Positions 26,344 to 35,548 of a stretch of 64,000 nt of DNA are shown in pieces. Under the pieces are notes generated by a model that did not search any database, was not told where the DNA came from, and saw nothing but the letters and a program-made list of their open reading frames with translations. Location of the stretch: positions 62,001 through 126,000 of the forward strand of contig JADJHD010000020.1 in NCBI GenBank assembly GCA_016707705.1. Reading direction: 5' to 3'. Made by a program: the position numbers and the translations under genes. Source of the stretch: Bacteroidales bacterium. Lineage in GTDB: Bacteria > Bacteroidota > Bacteroidia > Bacteroidales > UBA4417. Position 1 is the stretch's first letter; each line of letters opens with the position of its first letter.

Positions 26344-27687
26344 ATGCGACGGAACGTAATCATTATCGGAGCTGCAGGCCGTGATTTTCACAACTTCAAC
26401 ACATTTTTCAGAGGCAAATCAGAATACAATGTTGTAGCTTTCACAGCTGCACAGATTCCTGACATTGACGGACGCAAGTATCCTGCCGAACTGGCCGGAG
26501 CAGATCTTTATCCAAATGGAATTCCCATTTATGCTGAATCAGATCTCACAAGCCTTATCAAGGACCTCCAGGCTCTTGATTGCGTTTTCGCCTATAGTGA
26601 TGTTCCCTACCAGCGTGTTATGAATATGAGCGCTGTGGTTAATGCAGCAGGTGCCAATTTCATACTCCTCGGTCCCGGTGAAACCATGATTAAGAGCACA
26701 AAGCCAGTAATTGCAGTTGGAGCTACCCGTACCGGTTGCGGAAAGAGCCAAACCTCCAGGCGTATTATTGAAATCCTGATGGCTAAAGGTCTGAAGGTTG
26801 TTGCTGTTCGCCATCCAATGCCTTATGGCGACCTGGTTGCCCAGAAAGTTCAGCGTTTTGCTGAAGTTGGCGATCTTGCCCGTCACAAATGTACCATTGA
26901 GGAAATGGAAGAATATGAACCACACGTTGTTCGTGGTAACGTAATTTATGCAGGAGTTGATTATGAAGCTATCCTCCGCGCAGCAGAAAATGACCCAAGT
27001 GGTTGTGATGTTGTTCTTTGGGATGGTGGAAACAATGACTTCCCATTCTACAAGCCAGACCTTACCGTTGGTGTAGCTGACCCACATCGTCCGGGTGCTG
27101 AAATTTCCTATTACCCGGGAGAAGTAGTTGCACGCATGTCAGACGTTATTGTCATCAACAAGATCGACTCCGCTGATATCGCCAACATTCAGAAGGTTCG
27201 TGATAACCTGGCTAAAATCAATCCAAATGCTATCATTGTTGATGGTGCTTCACCACTTACAGTTGATAAACCAGAACTGATCCGCGGAAAACGCGTTTTG
27301 GTTGTTGAAGATGGTCCAACACTCACCCATGGTGAAATGAAGATTGGAGCAGGTACAGTTGCAGCCAACAAATACGGAGCAGCTGAACTGGTAGATCCAC
27401 GTCCTTATGCAGTTGGTAAACTTGCAGAAACATTCCGCATTTATCCTAATATCGGAACACTGCTTCCAGCTATGGGATACGGCGAAGAACAAACCCGTGA
27501 CCTTGAAAAGACTATTGCCAATACACCTTGTGATGCAGTAGTTATTGCAACCCCTATCGATCTGAAGCGCATTGTAAAGATTGACAAGCCTACAGTGAAA
27601 GTTGGATATGACCTGCAGGAAATTGGCAAGCCAGATCTCACTGAAATTCTGGATGTATTTGTCAAGAAGCATAACCTGGTTAAATAA
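26344..27687 (+). CDS. Cyclic 2,3-diphosphoglycerate synthase-like P-loop protein
   Basis: This 447-residue protein resembles the archaeal cyclic 2,3-diphosphoglycerate synthase family and its many bacterial homologues of unknown function. It has an N-terminal Rossmann-like part (RNVIIIGAAGRDFHNF) and a central P-loop domain with GATRTGCGKSQTSRR, followed by VLWDGGNNDFPF and INKIDSAD, which look like nucleotide-binding elements. The archaeal enzyme makes cyclic diphosphoglycerate with ATP; whether the bacterial protein does is unknown. It lies upstream of pyrBI but has its own terminator and is probably transcribed separately. Confidence 0.75.
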   Translation: MRRNVIIIGAAGRDFHNFNTFFRGKSEYNVVAFTAAQIPDIDGRKYPAELAGADLYPNGIPIYAESDLTSLIKDLQALDCVFAYSDVPYQRVMNMSAVVNAAGANFILLGPGETMIKSTKPVIAVGATRTGCGKSQTSRRIIEILMAKGLKVVAVRHPMPYGDLVAQKVQRFAEVGDLARHKCTIEEMEEYEPHVVRGNVIYAGVDYEAILRAAENDPSGCDVVLWDGGNNDFPFYKPDLTVGVADPHRPGAEISYYPGEVVARMSDVIVINKIDSADIANIQKVRDNLAKINPNAIIVDGASPLTVDKPELIRGKRVLVVEDGPTLTHGEMKIGAGTVAANKYGAAELVDPRPYAVGKLAETFRIYPNIGTLLPAMGYGEEQTRDLEKTIANTPCDAVVIATPIDLKRIVKIDKPTVKVGYDLQEIGKPDLTEILDVFVKKHNLVK

Positions 27688-27697
27688 ACAGGAAAAA

Positions 27698-27722
27698 GAA
27701 GCGGCCTTTGGGTCGCTTTTTT
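27698..27722 (+). terminator. Terminator after the cDPG-synthase-like gene
   Basis: AAGCGGCC and GGTCGCTT pair (one G-U) around TTTG and run into nine or more T. It lies 11 bases after the stop codon. Confidence 0.8.
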
Positions 27723-27828
27723 TTTGCCCTGACCTCAACAAAATTAGTTTTCACTCAACCCGAACAACAGGTTAAAAACTTTTGAAAACTAATGGCAACG
27801 ATGAATCAATCATCCCCGAAAGCATAAG

Positions 27829-27836
27829 TATCTTTG
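27829..27836 (+). promoter_or_regulatory. Candidate -7 box of the pyrBI operon
   Basis: TATCTTTG fits TAnnTTTG and lies 22 bases before the pyrB start codon. No good -33 element is visible at the right distance. The leader would be short, leaving no room for attenuation. Confidence 0.35.
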
Positions 27837-27858
27837 GAACCTGAAAAAAACTTCATAT

Positions 27859-28767
27859 ATGAAAGATAAAAGCCTGATATCCATCACCGATTTCACCAAG
27901 GAACAATACCTCCGCATCCTTGACATTGCAGCTGAGTTTGAAAATAACCCAAACCAGAAACTGCTTAACGACCATGTTGTTGCTTCTTTATTCTTTGAAC
28001 CAAGCACACGCACGAGGTTGAGCTTCGAAACTGCCGCCAACCGGCTTGGAGCAAGAGTAATCGGATTCAGTGACAGCGGTTCAACAAGCGTTAAGAAAGG
28101 TGAATCCCTGAAAGATACAATCATGATGGTTAGCAGCTATGCTGATATTATCGTGATGCGCCACCCTCGTGAAGGTGCAGCCCGTTGGGCAAGCGAAGTT
28201 TCATCAGTTCCTGTTATCAATGCAGGTGATGGTGCCAACCAGCACCCAACCCAGTGCCTGCTAGATATGTACAGCATCAAACAAACTCAGGGTACACTGG
28301 ATAACCTGAATATTGCTTTTGTAGGCGACCTGAAATATGGCCGAACAGTTCATTCTCTCGTTCAGGCTATGTGCAATTTCAATGCATCCTTCCATCTGGT
28401 TTCTCCTGATGAACTGAAATTACCCAGCTCAGTAAAGATGCATATCAAAAATGCCAAATTGGAATACCAGCAATACACTGAATTGCAGGATATTATCCCT
28501 ATGGCTGATATTATCTACATGACCCGGATACAGAAAGAAAGATTCAGTGATCCTATGGAATATGAAAAGGTGAAGAACTCCTATGTACTGAACCGCGCAA
28601 TGCTTGATGGCTGCAAGCCTCATATGAAAATCCTGCACCCACTGCCAAGAGTCAATGAGATCAGTGAGGATGTTGACTCAACAGCACAGGCTTTCTATTT
28701 CAAGCAAGCTGAAAACGGGGTGTATGTCCGTCAGGCCCTGCTTGCTGCAATTGCAGGCGTTAAATAA
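27859..28767 (+). CDS. pyrB: Aspartate carbamoyltransferase catalytic subunit
   Basis: This 302-residue enzyme condenses carbamoyl phosphate and aspartate in the committed step of pyrimidine synthesis. The carbamoyl-phosphate signature FFEPSTRTRLSFE, the loop SVKKGESLKDT with the active-site lysine, the HPTQCLLD segment and the C-terminal HPLPRVNEI are all present. Length is normal. It is followed after 32 bases by pyrI, so it should form the large holoenzyme that responds to nucleotides. Confidence 0.97.
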   Translation: MKDKSLISITDFTKEQYLRILDIAAEFENNPNQKLLNDHVVASLFFEPSTRTRLSFETAANRLGARVIGFSDSGSTSVKKGESLKDTIMMVSSYADIIVMRHPREGAARWASEVSSVPVINAGDGANQHPTQCLLDMYSIKQTQGTLDNLNIAFVGDLKYGRTVHSLVQAMCNFNASFHLVSPDELKLPSSVKMHIKNAKLEYQQYTELQDIIPMADIIYMTRIQKERFSDPMEYEKVKNSYVLNRAMLDGCKPHMKILHPLPRVNEISEDVDSTAQAFYFKQAENGVYVRQALLAAIAGVK

Positions 28768-28799
28768 TTTCAGTCAAACAGCTCATATACATAGAAATC

Positions 28800-29258
28800 A
28801 TGGAAAACAAGAAACACTTGAATGTAACGGCCATCGAAAACGGAACCGTTATCGACCATATACCCAGCAATAATGTTTTTAAAGTCCTGCATATTTTAAA
28901 CCTGGAGCACAACAAACATCAGGTTCTTGTTGGCGACAACCTGGAAAGCAAGAAATATGGAAAGAAAGGATTGATTAAGGTTAGCAACACCTTTTTTGAT
29001 GCAAATGAAATCAATAAGATAGCTCTCGCCGCTGCAACAGCTACTATCATCGAAATCAGAAATTTCGAGGTCGTCTCCAAGAAACAGGTTGGAGTTCCTG
29101 ATGAGGTCATCAATATTGTTAAGTGCTTCAATCCAAACTGTATAACCAATGTTGAATTTATTCCGACAAAGTTTACAGTTGTCGACAAGGAAGCCATGAA
29201 ACTGCAATGCCATTATTGCGAAAAAATCACAGTAAAAAACAATATCGTATTCCTGTAG
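28800..29258 (+). CDS. pyrI: Aspartate carbamoyltransferase regulatory subunit
   Basis: This 152-residue protein has the allosteric nucleotide-binding N-terminal domain (beginning NVTAIENGTVIDHIP) and a C-terminal zinc domain with four cysteines, CFNPNC and CHYC, that contacts PyrB. It lets CTP and ATP tune the catalytic subunit encoded just upstream. Length is typical. Confidence 0.96.
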   Translation: MENKKHLNVTAIENGTVIDHIPSNNVFKVLHILNLEHNKHQVLVGDNLESKKYGKKGLIKVSNTFFDANEINKIALAAATATIIEIRNFEVVSKKQVGVPDEVINIVKCFNPNCITNVEFIPTKFTVVDKEAMKLQCHYCEKITVKNNIVFL

Positions 29259-29308
29259 GCAACTGAAAACAACTTCTTTCATCAAAGCAACAATACCGGG
29301 ACAGTCTT

Positions 29309-30562
29309 ATGAAAAACCACATTTTTATTATCGCATTCATCTTTATTGGTAATCTGGCATTTGCCCAGAATGCAGCCAATAAAGGCGCTTTCAAAACATA
29401 TGAACCTGGATATTTCCAAAACTCCATCCTGAAAGGAATTGAGGAATTTGAAGCCACGAAAGAGGTCCCTAAAGCCAAACCTACCTTCAAGCTGGATCCA
29501 ACAGGACTTAATCTGCCCAAAAGCAAGGATGACTTCAAACAATACTGGCATAATGAGCCTGTCTCACAAGGCAATACCAATACCTGCTGGAGTTTCTCAA
29601 CCACCTCATACCTTGAGTCGGAAGTATTTCGACTGAGCGGTAAAAAGGTCAGGGTATCTGATATGTATACAGTCTATTGTGAATACCTCGAAAGAGCCAA
29701 TGAATGGATTGATACCAGAGGAGGAATATATGTTGGTGAAGGTTCTGAAGGAAATGCAGTAACCAAAATCTGGAAAAAGTATGGATGTATGCCCTATGCT
29801 TCCTATACAGGATTTCTCGATGGACAAAAGTTTTACTCCCACGCCAAATTGATCGATGAGTTCAGGCAATACCTTGAATTTGTCAAGCAAAATAATCTTT
29901 GGGATAGAACTTCTGTACTCAACAATGTTAAAAGCATTCTAAATTACCATATTGGAGAACCACCCCAGTCGTTTGTTGTGGATGGAAAAACATTTACCCC
30001 AAAGGAATACCTCGCATCCTATCTCAGGCTAAATCCGGATGACTATTGCGACGTTCTTAGCTATATGCAGCAACCTTACTGGAAACAGGTTGAATATGAG
30101 GTTCCCGATAACTGGTGGCACAATAAGGATTATTACAATCTGCCTCTTGATGATTATATGAAAATCATTAAGAATGCCCTCAAAAATGGATATACTCTTG
30201 CCATTGGAGGTGACGTGTCGGAAGCAGGTTTCCTCGCCAGGGAAGCCAATACCGCAATAATCCCTTCCTTCGATATTCCCTCTTCTGCAATTGATGAAAA
30301 CGCACGTCAGTTCAGGTTCAGCAATGAAACTACAACTGATGATCATGGATTGCATATCGTAGGCTATCAGGAAAAGGATGGTATTACATGGTTCCTTGTA
30401 AAAGACTCCGGAGCCGGCAGCAGAACAGGTGGTAAGGAAAAAAATCCGAACTTTGGCTACTACTTCTTCCACGAAGATTATGTCAAGTTAAAAATGATGG
30501 ATATAATGGTGCACAAGGATATGATGAAGGAATACCTTGCTAAATTTACCAAATCAGAATAA
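29309..30562 (+). CDS. Exported papain-fold (C1) peptidase
   Basis: This 417-residue protein has a signal peptide (1-19, ending AFAQ) and a papain-like fold of the bleomycin-hydrolase type. The catalytic cysteine is Cys93 in NTNTCWSFST and the histidine is His349 in DDHGLHIVGY. The third catalytic position, usually Asn in a NSWG motif, reads VKDSGAG, so Asn is replaced by Asp and the Trp is missing. Whether this lowers activity is unknown. It is probably a periplasmic or surface peptidase. It may be co-transcribed with pyrBI (50-base gap), though a functional link is not evident. Confidence 0.85.
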   Translation: MKNHIFIIAFIFIGNLAFAQNAANKGAFKTYEPGYFQNSILKGIEEFEATKEVPKAKPTFKLDPTGLNLPKSKDDFKQYWHNEPVSQGNTNTCWSFSTTSYLESEVFRLSGKKVRVSDMYTVYCEYLERANEWIDTRGGIYVGEGSEGNAVTKIWKKYGCMPYASYTGFLDGQKFYSHAKLIDEFRQYLEFVKQNNLWDRTSVLNNVKSILNYHIGEPPQSFVVDGKTFTPKEYLASYLRLNPDDYCDVLSYMQQPYWKQVEYEVPDNWWHNKDYYNLPLDDYMKIIKNALKNGYTLAIGGDVSEAGFLAREANTAIIPSFDIPSSAIDENARQFRFSNETTTDDHGLHIVGYQEKDGITWFLVKDSGAGSRTGGKEKNPNFGYYFFHEDYVKLKMMDIMVHKDMMKEYLAKFTKSE

Positions 30563-30723
30563 TTGCCGTATTTTCATCATAGCTGTCTTTACCTTCCATG
30601 AATTGGACTTAAAGGTTCTTTCACTTATTGTACGTTTCCAATCTCATATAATCAGTAAGATTCAGAATTGTCAGTATTACTTTTGACAAACTACTCCTGC
30701 TGATTGATTAACACAGAAAAAAC

Positions 30724-31467
30724 ATGCCTCAGCAACACTATAGGATCACACAGCAGGCCGAACCAGCTGAAGGGTATATCAGAAAACTGATACTACAGGG
30801 AGAACATCAGACTCTTGACTTCAAATTCGGAATTACTGACTCAAAAAAAATTGCCCGGACCTTATCGGCATTTGCAAATACTGATGGTGGCTGTCTGCTG
30901 ATTGGAGTCAAGGATAATGGGGCTATTGCAGGTGTGCGTAGTGAAGAGGAATTCTATATGGTGCAGGCTGCATCCGAATTGTACACCCGCCCACAGCTTA
31001 GTTTCGAGGTCAAGGAATGGACAATTGACGGAAAAAAAGTACTTGAGATCAAGGTTCCAAAGAGCAGTGGAGAGCTTTATCTGGCACCCGACAAGCGTAA
31101 TGAATATATTGCCTACATTAGGGTGAAGGATGAAAACTTCCCGGTTAACAGCGTATGGATCAAGGCATATCGCTGGAGGAAGAATACCGAAGGTGTCTTC
31201 ATTCGCTATGGTGAACATGAAATGTTCCTGCTAAAATACCTGGAAGAAAATCAATCCATTACCATGACCAGGTTCTGTAAGCTTACCGGATTGCCCAGAA
31301 GAACAGCTGAAAACATCGTTGCAGGTTTTGCAGCAATTAATATGGTTGGAATTTCATTCAACGAATCAGGTGTTTTTTATACTCTCACTGACCATTATCT
31401 GTCACTAACTCCCGGACAAAGGGAACAAACGATCATTAAGGTAACATCAAGGACTCACAAACCATGA
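30724..31467 (+). CDS. AlbA_2 (Schlafen-like) domain protein with winged-helix tail
   Basis: This 247-residue protein has an AlbA_2/Schlafen AAA_4-type domain: GEHQTLDFKFGI, ARTLSAFANTDGGCLLIGVKDNG and the following LYTRPQ strand. The C-terminal 90 residues are likely a helix-turn-helix (ITMTRFCKLTGLPRRTAENIVAG). Such proteins bind nucleic acids, and some act as regulators, but no specific role is known. The stop overlaps the start of yaaA by ATGA, so the two are coupled. Confidence 0.85.
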   Translation: MPQQHYRITQQAEPAEGYIRKLILQGEHQTLDFKFGITDSKKIARTLSAFANTDGGCLLIGVKDNGAIAGVRSEEEFYMVQAASELYTRPQLSFEVKEWTIDGKKVLEIKVPKSSGELYLAPDKRNEYIAYIRVKDENFPVNSVWIKAYRWRKNTEGVFIRYGEHEMFLLKYLEENQSITMTRFCKLTGLPRRTAENIVAGFAAINMVGISFNESGVFYTLTDHYLSLTPGQREQTIIKVTSRTHKP

Positions 31468-32234
31468 TGATCATATTATCACCGGCAAAAACGCTTGACT
31501 TTTCCACTCAGTCCCCTATTGAAGATTACACTTTACCTGTCTTTTCTGCAAAGGCTGATTTTTTGGCAAAAAGGGTCAGGAAACTAAAGCCAAAAGCATT
31601 GTCGGAGCTATTGCAGGTCTCACCGAAATTAGCTCAGTTAAACATTGAAAGATATGCCAGCTGGGATATCTCACTGACAGAATCCCACGGCAAACAGGCA
31701 GTTTTTACTTACAATGGAGAAGTTTACAATGGCCTTCAAGCCAATGACTTGTCAAAAGAAGCTATCTATTTTGCTCAGGACCATCTGCGAATACTTTCCG
31801 GATTATATGGAATTTTGAGACCTCTCGATAAAATCCTTCCCCATAGGCTTGAAATGGCATCTCATTTTGCCACTGGCTCCGGAAACAATCTTTATGATTA
31901 CTGGGGTTCAAAGATTGCCAGACAATTGATTGCTGAAATGAAAACTGCCAATGCCAAAACTTTGGTGAACCTTGCTTCACAGGAATACTATAAGACAGTC
32001 ACCCCCTATTTGGGTAAAACTAAAGTTATCACACCAGTTTTTGTTGAAAATAAAAATAGCGAGTTAAAAGTTGTGAGCATTTATGCAAAGAAAGCCAGGG
32101 GTATGATGTCCCGGTTTGTGCTTCAGTATCAGCTAAATGACCCAGAACATCTGAAAGCTTTTGATGAGGATGGTTATCAATATAATCAGGAAGCATCATC
32201 AGCAACCCAGTGGATGTTTGTCCGAGAACATTAA
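31464..32234 (+). CDS. yaaA: Peroxide stress protein YaaA
   Basis: This 256-residue protein matches the YaaA/DUF328 family: LSPAKTLDF at the start, FTYNGEVYNGLQA, LSGLYGILRPLD, and NLASQEYYK. In E. coli YaaA lowers free iron and limits DNA damage under peroxide stress and has a DNA-binding fold. It is cytosolic. Translation is coupled to the AlbA-domain gene by overlapping ATGA. Confidence 0.95.
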   Translation: MMIILSPAKTLDFSTQSPIEDYTLPVFSAKADFLAKRVRKLKPKALSELLQVSPKLAQLNIERYASWDISLTESHGKQAVFTYNGEVYNGLQANDLSKEAIYFAQDHLRILSGLYGILRPLDKILPHRLEMASHFATGSGNNLYDYWGSKIARQLIAEMKTANAKTLVNLASQEYYKTVTPYLGKTKVITPVFVENKNSELKVVSIYAKKARGMMSRFVLQYQLNDPEHLKAFDEDGYQYNQEASSATQWMFVREH

Positions 32235-32266
32235 ATGTTGGAATTCAACCTAAGCATCTGAAAACT

Positions 32267-32644
32267 ATGCAATTTTCCTCTAAAAAACAGATAAAGAGCT
32301 TTGGATTCGCCTGGCAGGGAATCAAATTCCTGATCAGAACTCAACCCAATGCCTGGATTCAACTAACTGTTGCCATTCTGGTAATTGGAGCATCTTTCCT
32401 GTTCAATATCAGCAGCATGGAGTGGATTGCCATTTTGTTGTGCATTGGCGGAGTAATTGCGCTTGAAGCTGTAAACACTGCCATTGAACAACTTTGCGAC
32501 ACCCTGCATCCTGAAATCCATGATGGAATCAAACGAACAAAGGATTTAGGCGCAGGTGCAGTGCTGATTATGTCAATCATTGCAGTATCAGTTGGACTCC
32601 TTATCTTTGCACCCCGAATTATTCAACTGGTTGTTAACTGGTAA
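32267..32644 (+). CDS. Diacylglycerol kinase, prokaryotic DgkA type
   Basis: This integral membrane kinase of about 125 residues has three predicted membrane helices and the family signature EAVNTAIEQLCD...KRTKDLGAGAVL. It phosphorylates diacylglycerol or undecaprenol; the sequence does not tell which. The ATG at 32267 (MQFSSKKQIKSF) is chosen because the longer frame from 32210 would overlap yaaA and add 19 residues unlike the family. Confidence 0.92.
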   Translation: MQFSSKKQIKSFGFAWQGIKFLIRTQPNAWIQLTVAILVIGASFLFNISSMEWIAILLCIGGVIALEAVNTAIEQLCDTLHPEIHDGIKRTKDLGAGAVLIMSIIAVSVGLLIFAPRIIQLVVNW

Positions 32645-32717
32645 AGGATATTCAACACCTGTTAGATGATTCACCCTAACTACTTCTATTTCCCTACTAT
32701 TCACTAAACATTGAGAA

Positions 32718-33566
32718 ATGATTCTGATTGCTGACGGAGGTTCCACAAAAACCGACTGGAGACTACTGAAAGAAGGCCGAGAATACAAGCAAGTTCAAAC
32801 AACAGGATTTAATCCGTACCTGGTGAGTAGTGCAGAAATTGAAGAAATTCTCTGGAAGGAACTGCAACCATACATTGATAATAATGGTGTTGGCAGAATT
32901 TACTATTATGGTGCCGGCTGTTCTACTGCAACCAAGAATCAGGTTGTTGAATCTGCTTTTGAAAAAGTATTTCCTTCTGCCACAATTAATATTGAACATG
33001 ACTTGCTGGGCGCAGCCAGAGCCTTGTGTGGAAATCATGAAGGAATAGTAGCGATCTTAGGTACCGGCTCAAATTCATGTTTTTATAATGGAAAAACTAT
33101 AACCGATCACATTTTTTCACTTGGTTACTTTTTCGGCGATGAAGGCAGCGGGGCTCATATGGGTAAGAAATTGATTTCCGATTTCCTGCACAACGAACTG
33201 CCTGCCGATCTTTCGGAAAAGCTGGTTCAGCAATATCCCATGAGTAAGGAAAGCATATTGGATGCAGTATACAATAAACCGGCTCCAAGTCGGTTCCTGG
33301 CTTCCTTCAGCACTTTTATCAATATCAACAGGGATCACCCCTATATGCAGCAATTGATTGCTGAAAACTTCAGACAGTTCTTCAAGTACCAGGTATGCTG
33401 TTACCAGAAATATACAGAGGTACCTGTAAATTTTGTAGGATCAGTTGCATATCATTATAAGGATATCCTTTCAGCCATTGGTGCTGAATTTGGAACCTCA
33501 ACCGGAAAGGTAATTCAGGCCCCTATTGACGGCCTGGTGGAATACCATATGCAGGAAGTGGAATAG
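32718..33566 (+). CDS. BadF/BadG-type sugar kinase, N-acetylglucosamine kinase-like
   Basis: This 282-residue protein belongs to the ASKHA fold ATPases. It has the phosphate-1 motif ADGGSTKTDWR, ILGTGSNSCFY (phosphate-2), and GDEGSGAHMG. Bacteroidota homologues are usually annotated as N-acetylglucosamine kinases for cell-wall sugar recycling. It is cytosolic. The substrate is inferred from family only. Confidence 0.88.
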   Translation: MILIADGGSTKTDWRLLKEGREYKQVQTTGFNPYLVSSAEIEEILWKELQPYIDNNGVGRIYYYGAGCSTATKNQVVESAFEKVFPSATINIEHDLLGAARALCGNHEGIVAILGTGSNSCFYNGKTITDHIFSLGYFFGDEGSGAHMGKKLISDFLHNELPADLSEKLVQQYPMSKESILDAVYNKPAPSRFLASFSTFININRDHPYMQQLIAENFRQFFKYQVCCYQKYTEVPVNFVGSVAYHYKDILSAIGAEFGTSTGKVIQAPIDGLVEYHMQEVE

Positions 33567-33650
33567 AAAGGATTTAATCCCTTCGAAGTTCTCAATTGAA
33601 GCAATCAGCAGCTTATTGAATCAAATCTGTTTCCTGATGGGAAGTTGATT

Positions 33651-34169
33651 CTATTTGCGTTTGAAAACCAGTGAGGCAGAATTAATACAGTAACGTTTCC
33701 CTGTAGGCTCTGGTCCATCATCAAACACATGGCCAAGGTGACCTCCGCATTTTTCACAAACAACTTCTGTTCGAATCATGCCATGGCTTGAATCAGGAAT
33801 CTCCTTTACCTGATGAGGCTTGGATGGATCATAGAAGGATGGCCAGCCACATCCTGCATCAAATTTGGTAGACGACTCGAAAAGTTCAGAACCGCAGGCG
33901 GCACAGAAATACGTTCCCTTTTCAAAAAACTGATCATACAATCCTGTGTGAGGCCGTTCGGTTGCCTTCTGCCTCAGTACGTTATATTGCATCGGAGTAA
34001 GTTGCTCTTTCCAGGCAGAATCTGATTTTTCGATCTCGTATCCCATTTCAGGCTGTTTATTGGCAGCTGATTGTTTCTGCAATTGTCCGCATGACTCAAT
34101 ACTCAGCATTGAGAATGTCAACACGAATAACAAACAGGAAAAACCAGGCAATTTCATTGATTGTTTCAT
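33651..34169 (-). CDS. msrB: Peptide-methionine (R)-S-oxide reductase MsrB, lipoprotein form
   Basis: This 172-residue protein has a lipoprotein signal (lipobox SIESC) followed by a complete MsrB domain. The zinc cysteines are in CAACG and CEKCGGHLGH, with FDAGCGWPSFYDP between them, and the catalytic cysteine is in RYCINSASL. It repairs R-methionine sulfoxide in envelope proteins, with reductant supplied across the membrane. It has no MsrA neighbour. Confidence 0.95.
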   Translation of the reverse strand: MKQSMKLPGFSCLLFVLTFSMLSIESCGQLQKQSAANKQPEMGYEIEKSDSAWKEQLTPMQYNVLRQKATERPHTGLYDQFFEKGTYFCAACGSELFESSTKFDAGCGWPSFYDPSKPHQVKEIPDSSHGMIRTEVVCEKCGGHLGHVFDDGPEPTGKRYCINSASLVFKRK

Positions 34170-34225
34170 TTGATAATGAAAACCAATACGATGGCCAAAT
34201 GTTCAAAAATTCATCCAATTCTGAA

Positions 34226-35275
34226 CTACTGCATCTGGTCTTTCAGCCTCTCCTCATTTCGCTGCCGGTTATACAATACATCAACATAGCCTCTGGCCTT
34301 TTTAACATGGTATTGCTTCATGGCTTTTTCTGCCCATACAATCGCAAGGTCCATATTCCCGCGCATTTCTGATGCAAGGGCAAGATTATAACACGCTTTG
34401 CCTGCAATTTCCGGATTGGAATTTTCAGCTAGCTTTTTCCAGATTTCAATTGCAGGATCCCAGTTGTTGAATTTTATCTCTTTATGTGCCGCCTTGAATT
34501 CATCAGCACCCTTAACAAAATAGGTTCTTCTTTCTGTGCGCCAATTTGGTGAAATCCTGTTAGCAATTCTGAAGCCTGCAAAAGTACCAGACTCGTTAAT
34601 GGCTCTTCTCTTATTGGGAAGATTCTCCAGAGCAGCTTCAGCAGTTGCGCCACTGCCATCCCAGTCTTTCCTGTCAGTAAAAGTAGATTGGTCGGTGACC
34701 TGTTTGTGGATATTATCATACAAGCGCCATCCTGAATTCACATTCACCCTTAAATCAGCATGATACTCAATCTTCTTAACCTCTCTTCCGTTAACCTTCT
34801 CCTTGGTTTCAGAAGTGTGCTTTCTCAAATCAAAGTCAGAATCAAATGTTTCGAGTGAGAGAATTGCATCAACCTTATATTCCTTGCACAAAGCATCCAC
34901 TGTATTCCAGTCAAGCATTTCAGGAAACTGCCTTGTACCAGTGCCCCTGTATTGATCTGACTCAATTGCAAAAGCCCTGAGCCGAGGTGATTCATTTAAT
35001 CTGGCTTCAACACCTCTGATACAATTGAAGGAGCCTTCCCTGTCAGCCAAAACTGATTCACCTGTAATAAAACCCTCTAGAATATTTATAAATTGGTCAT
35101 TTCGCTGGGGTAAGGAGCGGTTTAATATTCCAACAGACTGTATTTCCAGGGGAACTGTTACATCAGCCGGAACCAGCAGCTTCATTGAAACACTTCTTGT
35201 GGCACAAGAGAATAAAGAAAAAGAAAAACCAATAATTGCTGATGCAAATAAGATTTTAGTCAACTTGATTTTCAT
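34226..35275 (-). CDS. Lipoprotein with TPR-like C-terminal part, DUF6340-like
   Basis: This 349-residue protein has a lipoprotein signal with lipobox LFSCA. The middle region (KVDAILSLETFDSDFD, GWRLYDNI, DWDGSG) resembles a Bacteroidota family of unknown function I would place with DUF6340. The last 100 residues look like tetratricopeptide helices (AIEIWKKLAE, KACYNLALASEMRG, AIVWAEKAMKQY). It is probably periplasmic. The family assignment is from memory and not certain. Confidence 0.8.
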   Translation of the reverse strand: MKIKLTKILFASAIIGFSFSLFSCATRSVSMKLLVPADVTVPLEIQSVGILNRSLPQRNDQFINILEGFITGESVLADREGSFNCIRGVEARLNESPRLRAFAIESDQYRGTGTRQFPEMLDWNTVDALCKEYKVDAILSLETFDSDFDLRKHTSETKEKVNGREVKKIEYHADLRVNVNSGWRLYDNIHKQVTDQSTFTDRKDWDGSGATAEAALENLPNKRRAINESGTFAGFRIANRISPNWRTERRTYFVKGADEFKAAHKEIKFNNWDPAIEIWKKLAENSNPEIAGKACYNLALASEMRGNMDLAIVWAEKAMKQYHVKKARGYVDVLYNRQRNEERLKDQMQ

Positions 35276-35548
35276 AGGTGAAATTTTTGAGGGTTAAAAA
35301 AGGTTGGTTGATTGCAAAATAGATGCCATTTAATGTGATGTATCATCATTTTACATTCACAAATTTGGGATCTGAATCCCGGTAATAAGTCGAAAATGAG
35401 CTTGTGAATTGATTACCAGAGATAAAAGAGCAGAGGAAGAATTTGAAAATTATAATATCTATATCCAAAGTTATGCAATTATCTTTGTTTATCAAACGTA
35501 TGCCTAAGGTTTTTACAGGCAAATCTCATAAGCCAATCACGAAGACGT

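Noticed and set aside
26539..27087. 182-residue open frame antisense to the cDPG-synthase-like gene
   Set aside because: It lies wholly inside a well-supported gene on the other strand, has no family resemblance and mirrors the codon pattern of that gene.
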